NCBI GenBank assembly: GCA_021613535.1
Contig: CP075497.1
Location: forward strand, 2,852,001 to 2,916,000
Direction: 5' to 3'
Length of the DNA: 64,000 nucleotides
DNA from: Adineta vaga
Taxonomy: Eukaryota; Rotifera
Notes under the pieces: generated by a model
What the model was told of the DNA's origin: nothing
The model's database searches: none
The model's input: the letters and a program-made list of their open reading frames with translations, nothing else
Part shown: in pieces, positions 63,773-64,000 of the stretch
Position numbering within the stretch: the stretch's first letter is position 1
Layout of the letters: every line of letters starts with the position of its first letter
Program-made: the position numbers and the translations under genes

Positions 63773-64000
63773 TGAGTGAGAATGAAATTGAAGAAGATAC
63801 TGATTCTGTCGAACAAATAGAAACACAATCGAATACTGAAGAAATGAAAACTTGTCTTCAAATTAGTGCAACTAATCAATTTCCAGATATTGCTTTCAAT
63901 CAATATAAAGTTGCTATTATTGGTATGAATGATTTAGGATCTGCAACAGCTTTTCTACTTCTATCTCGACAAATTATTACTGATATGATTATTATTGATC
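63773..64000 (+). CDS. Lactate/malate dehydrogenase-like protein (5' part, cut by window end)
   Basis: Open from ATG 63773 to the end of the window, 76 codons. An acidic N-terminal extension of about 48 residues (MSENEIEEDTDSVEQIETQ) precedes a Rossmann start: YKVAIIGMNDLGSATAFLLL, then ITDMIIID. This fits the glycine-rich NAD-binding motif and following acidic residue of the lactate/malate dehydrogenase family (GxGxxG is relaxed here to GMNDLG). The catalytic part lies beyond the window, so activity cannot be judged; the altered glycine motif could mean a divergent, UEVLD-like or non-catalytic member. Confidence 0.65.

Overview
The window is nuclear DNA of a small invertebrate, about 30% GC. 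Genes are split by many very short GT-AG introns (often 40-60 bp) and carry animal-specific proteins. The best clue to the organism is a head-to-head pair of spliced-leader RNA genes (about 44.70-45.05 kb). The left copy matches 22 of the 23 bases of the bdelloid rotifer spliced leader as I remember it. With the AT richness, short introns and gene content, this points to a bdelloid rotifer such as Adineta, Rotaria or a relative. Every multi-exon model given with exon coordinates was spliced by hand and its length sum checked; all close on a whole number of codons except ADPRM, whose sum is one base off.

Layout, left part (0-31 kb, gene-sparse): CFAP77 (ciliary microtubule protein, minus), a neuropeptide-type GPCR (minus), a small secreted dibasic prohormone candidate (minus), SLC66A3 PQ-loop transporter (plus), a sarcoplasmic-type calcium-binding protein (minus), an acid-sphingomyelinase-like phosphodiesterase (minus), a 77-residue three-loop calcium-binding microprotein (plus), an intronless orphan GPCR (plus), and a very long intermediate-filament gene with a lamin tail and a head of roughly 680 residues (minus, 9.5 kb).

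Middle (31-46 kb): a decayed multi-pass membrane protein gene (plus), then a tight head-to-tail minus-strand run TMED (p24) > epsin > ADPRM, divergent from ribosomal protein RPS3A (plus). Next come glutamine:fructose-6-phosphate amidotransferase with two 21-nt microexons (plus), a second copy of the three-loop microprotein (plus), a foldback (MITE-like) element, and the spliced-leader RNA pair.

Right part (45-64 kb, gene-dense): a CH-domain plus ankyrin-repeat protein (minus), HCF-1 (plus) with a candidate Taspase1 site, a C-type-lectin multi-pass membrane protein (minus), Bicaudal-C (plus), an unrecognised single-pass membrane protein (minus), and the first exon of a lactate/malate-dehydrogenase-like protein (plus) cut by the window end.

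The genes do not form one pathway. Two p24/epsin trafficking genes sit together and could form an operon, since several start codons lie within 0-31 bases of a 3' splice acceptor, as expected for trans-splicing. The most novel items are the divergent SL RNA gene pair, the duplicated dockerin-like calcium microproteins, the prohormone candidate and the lectin-multipass architecture.
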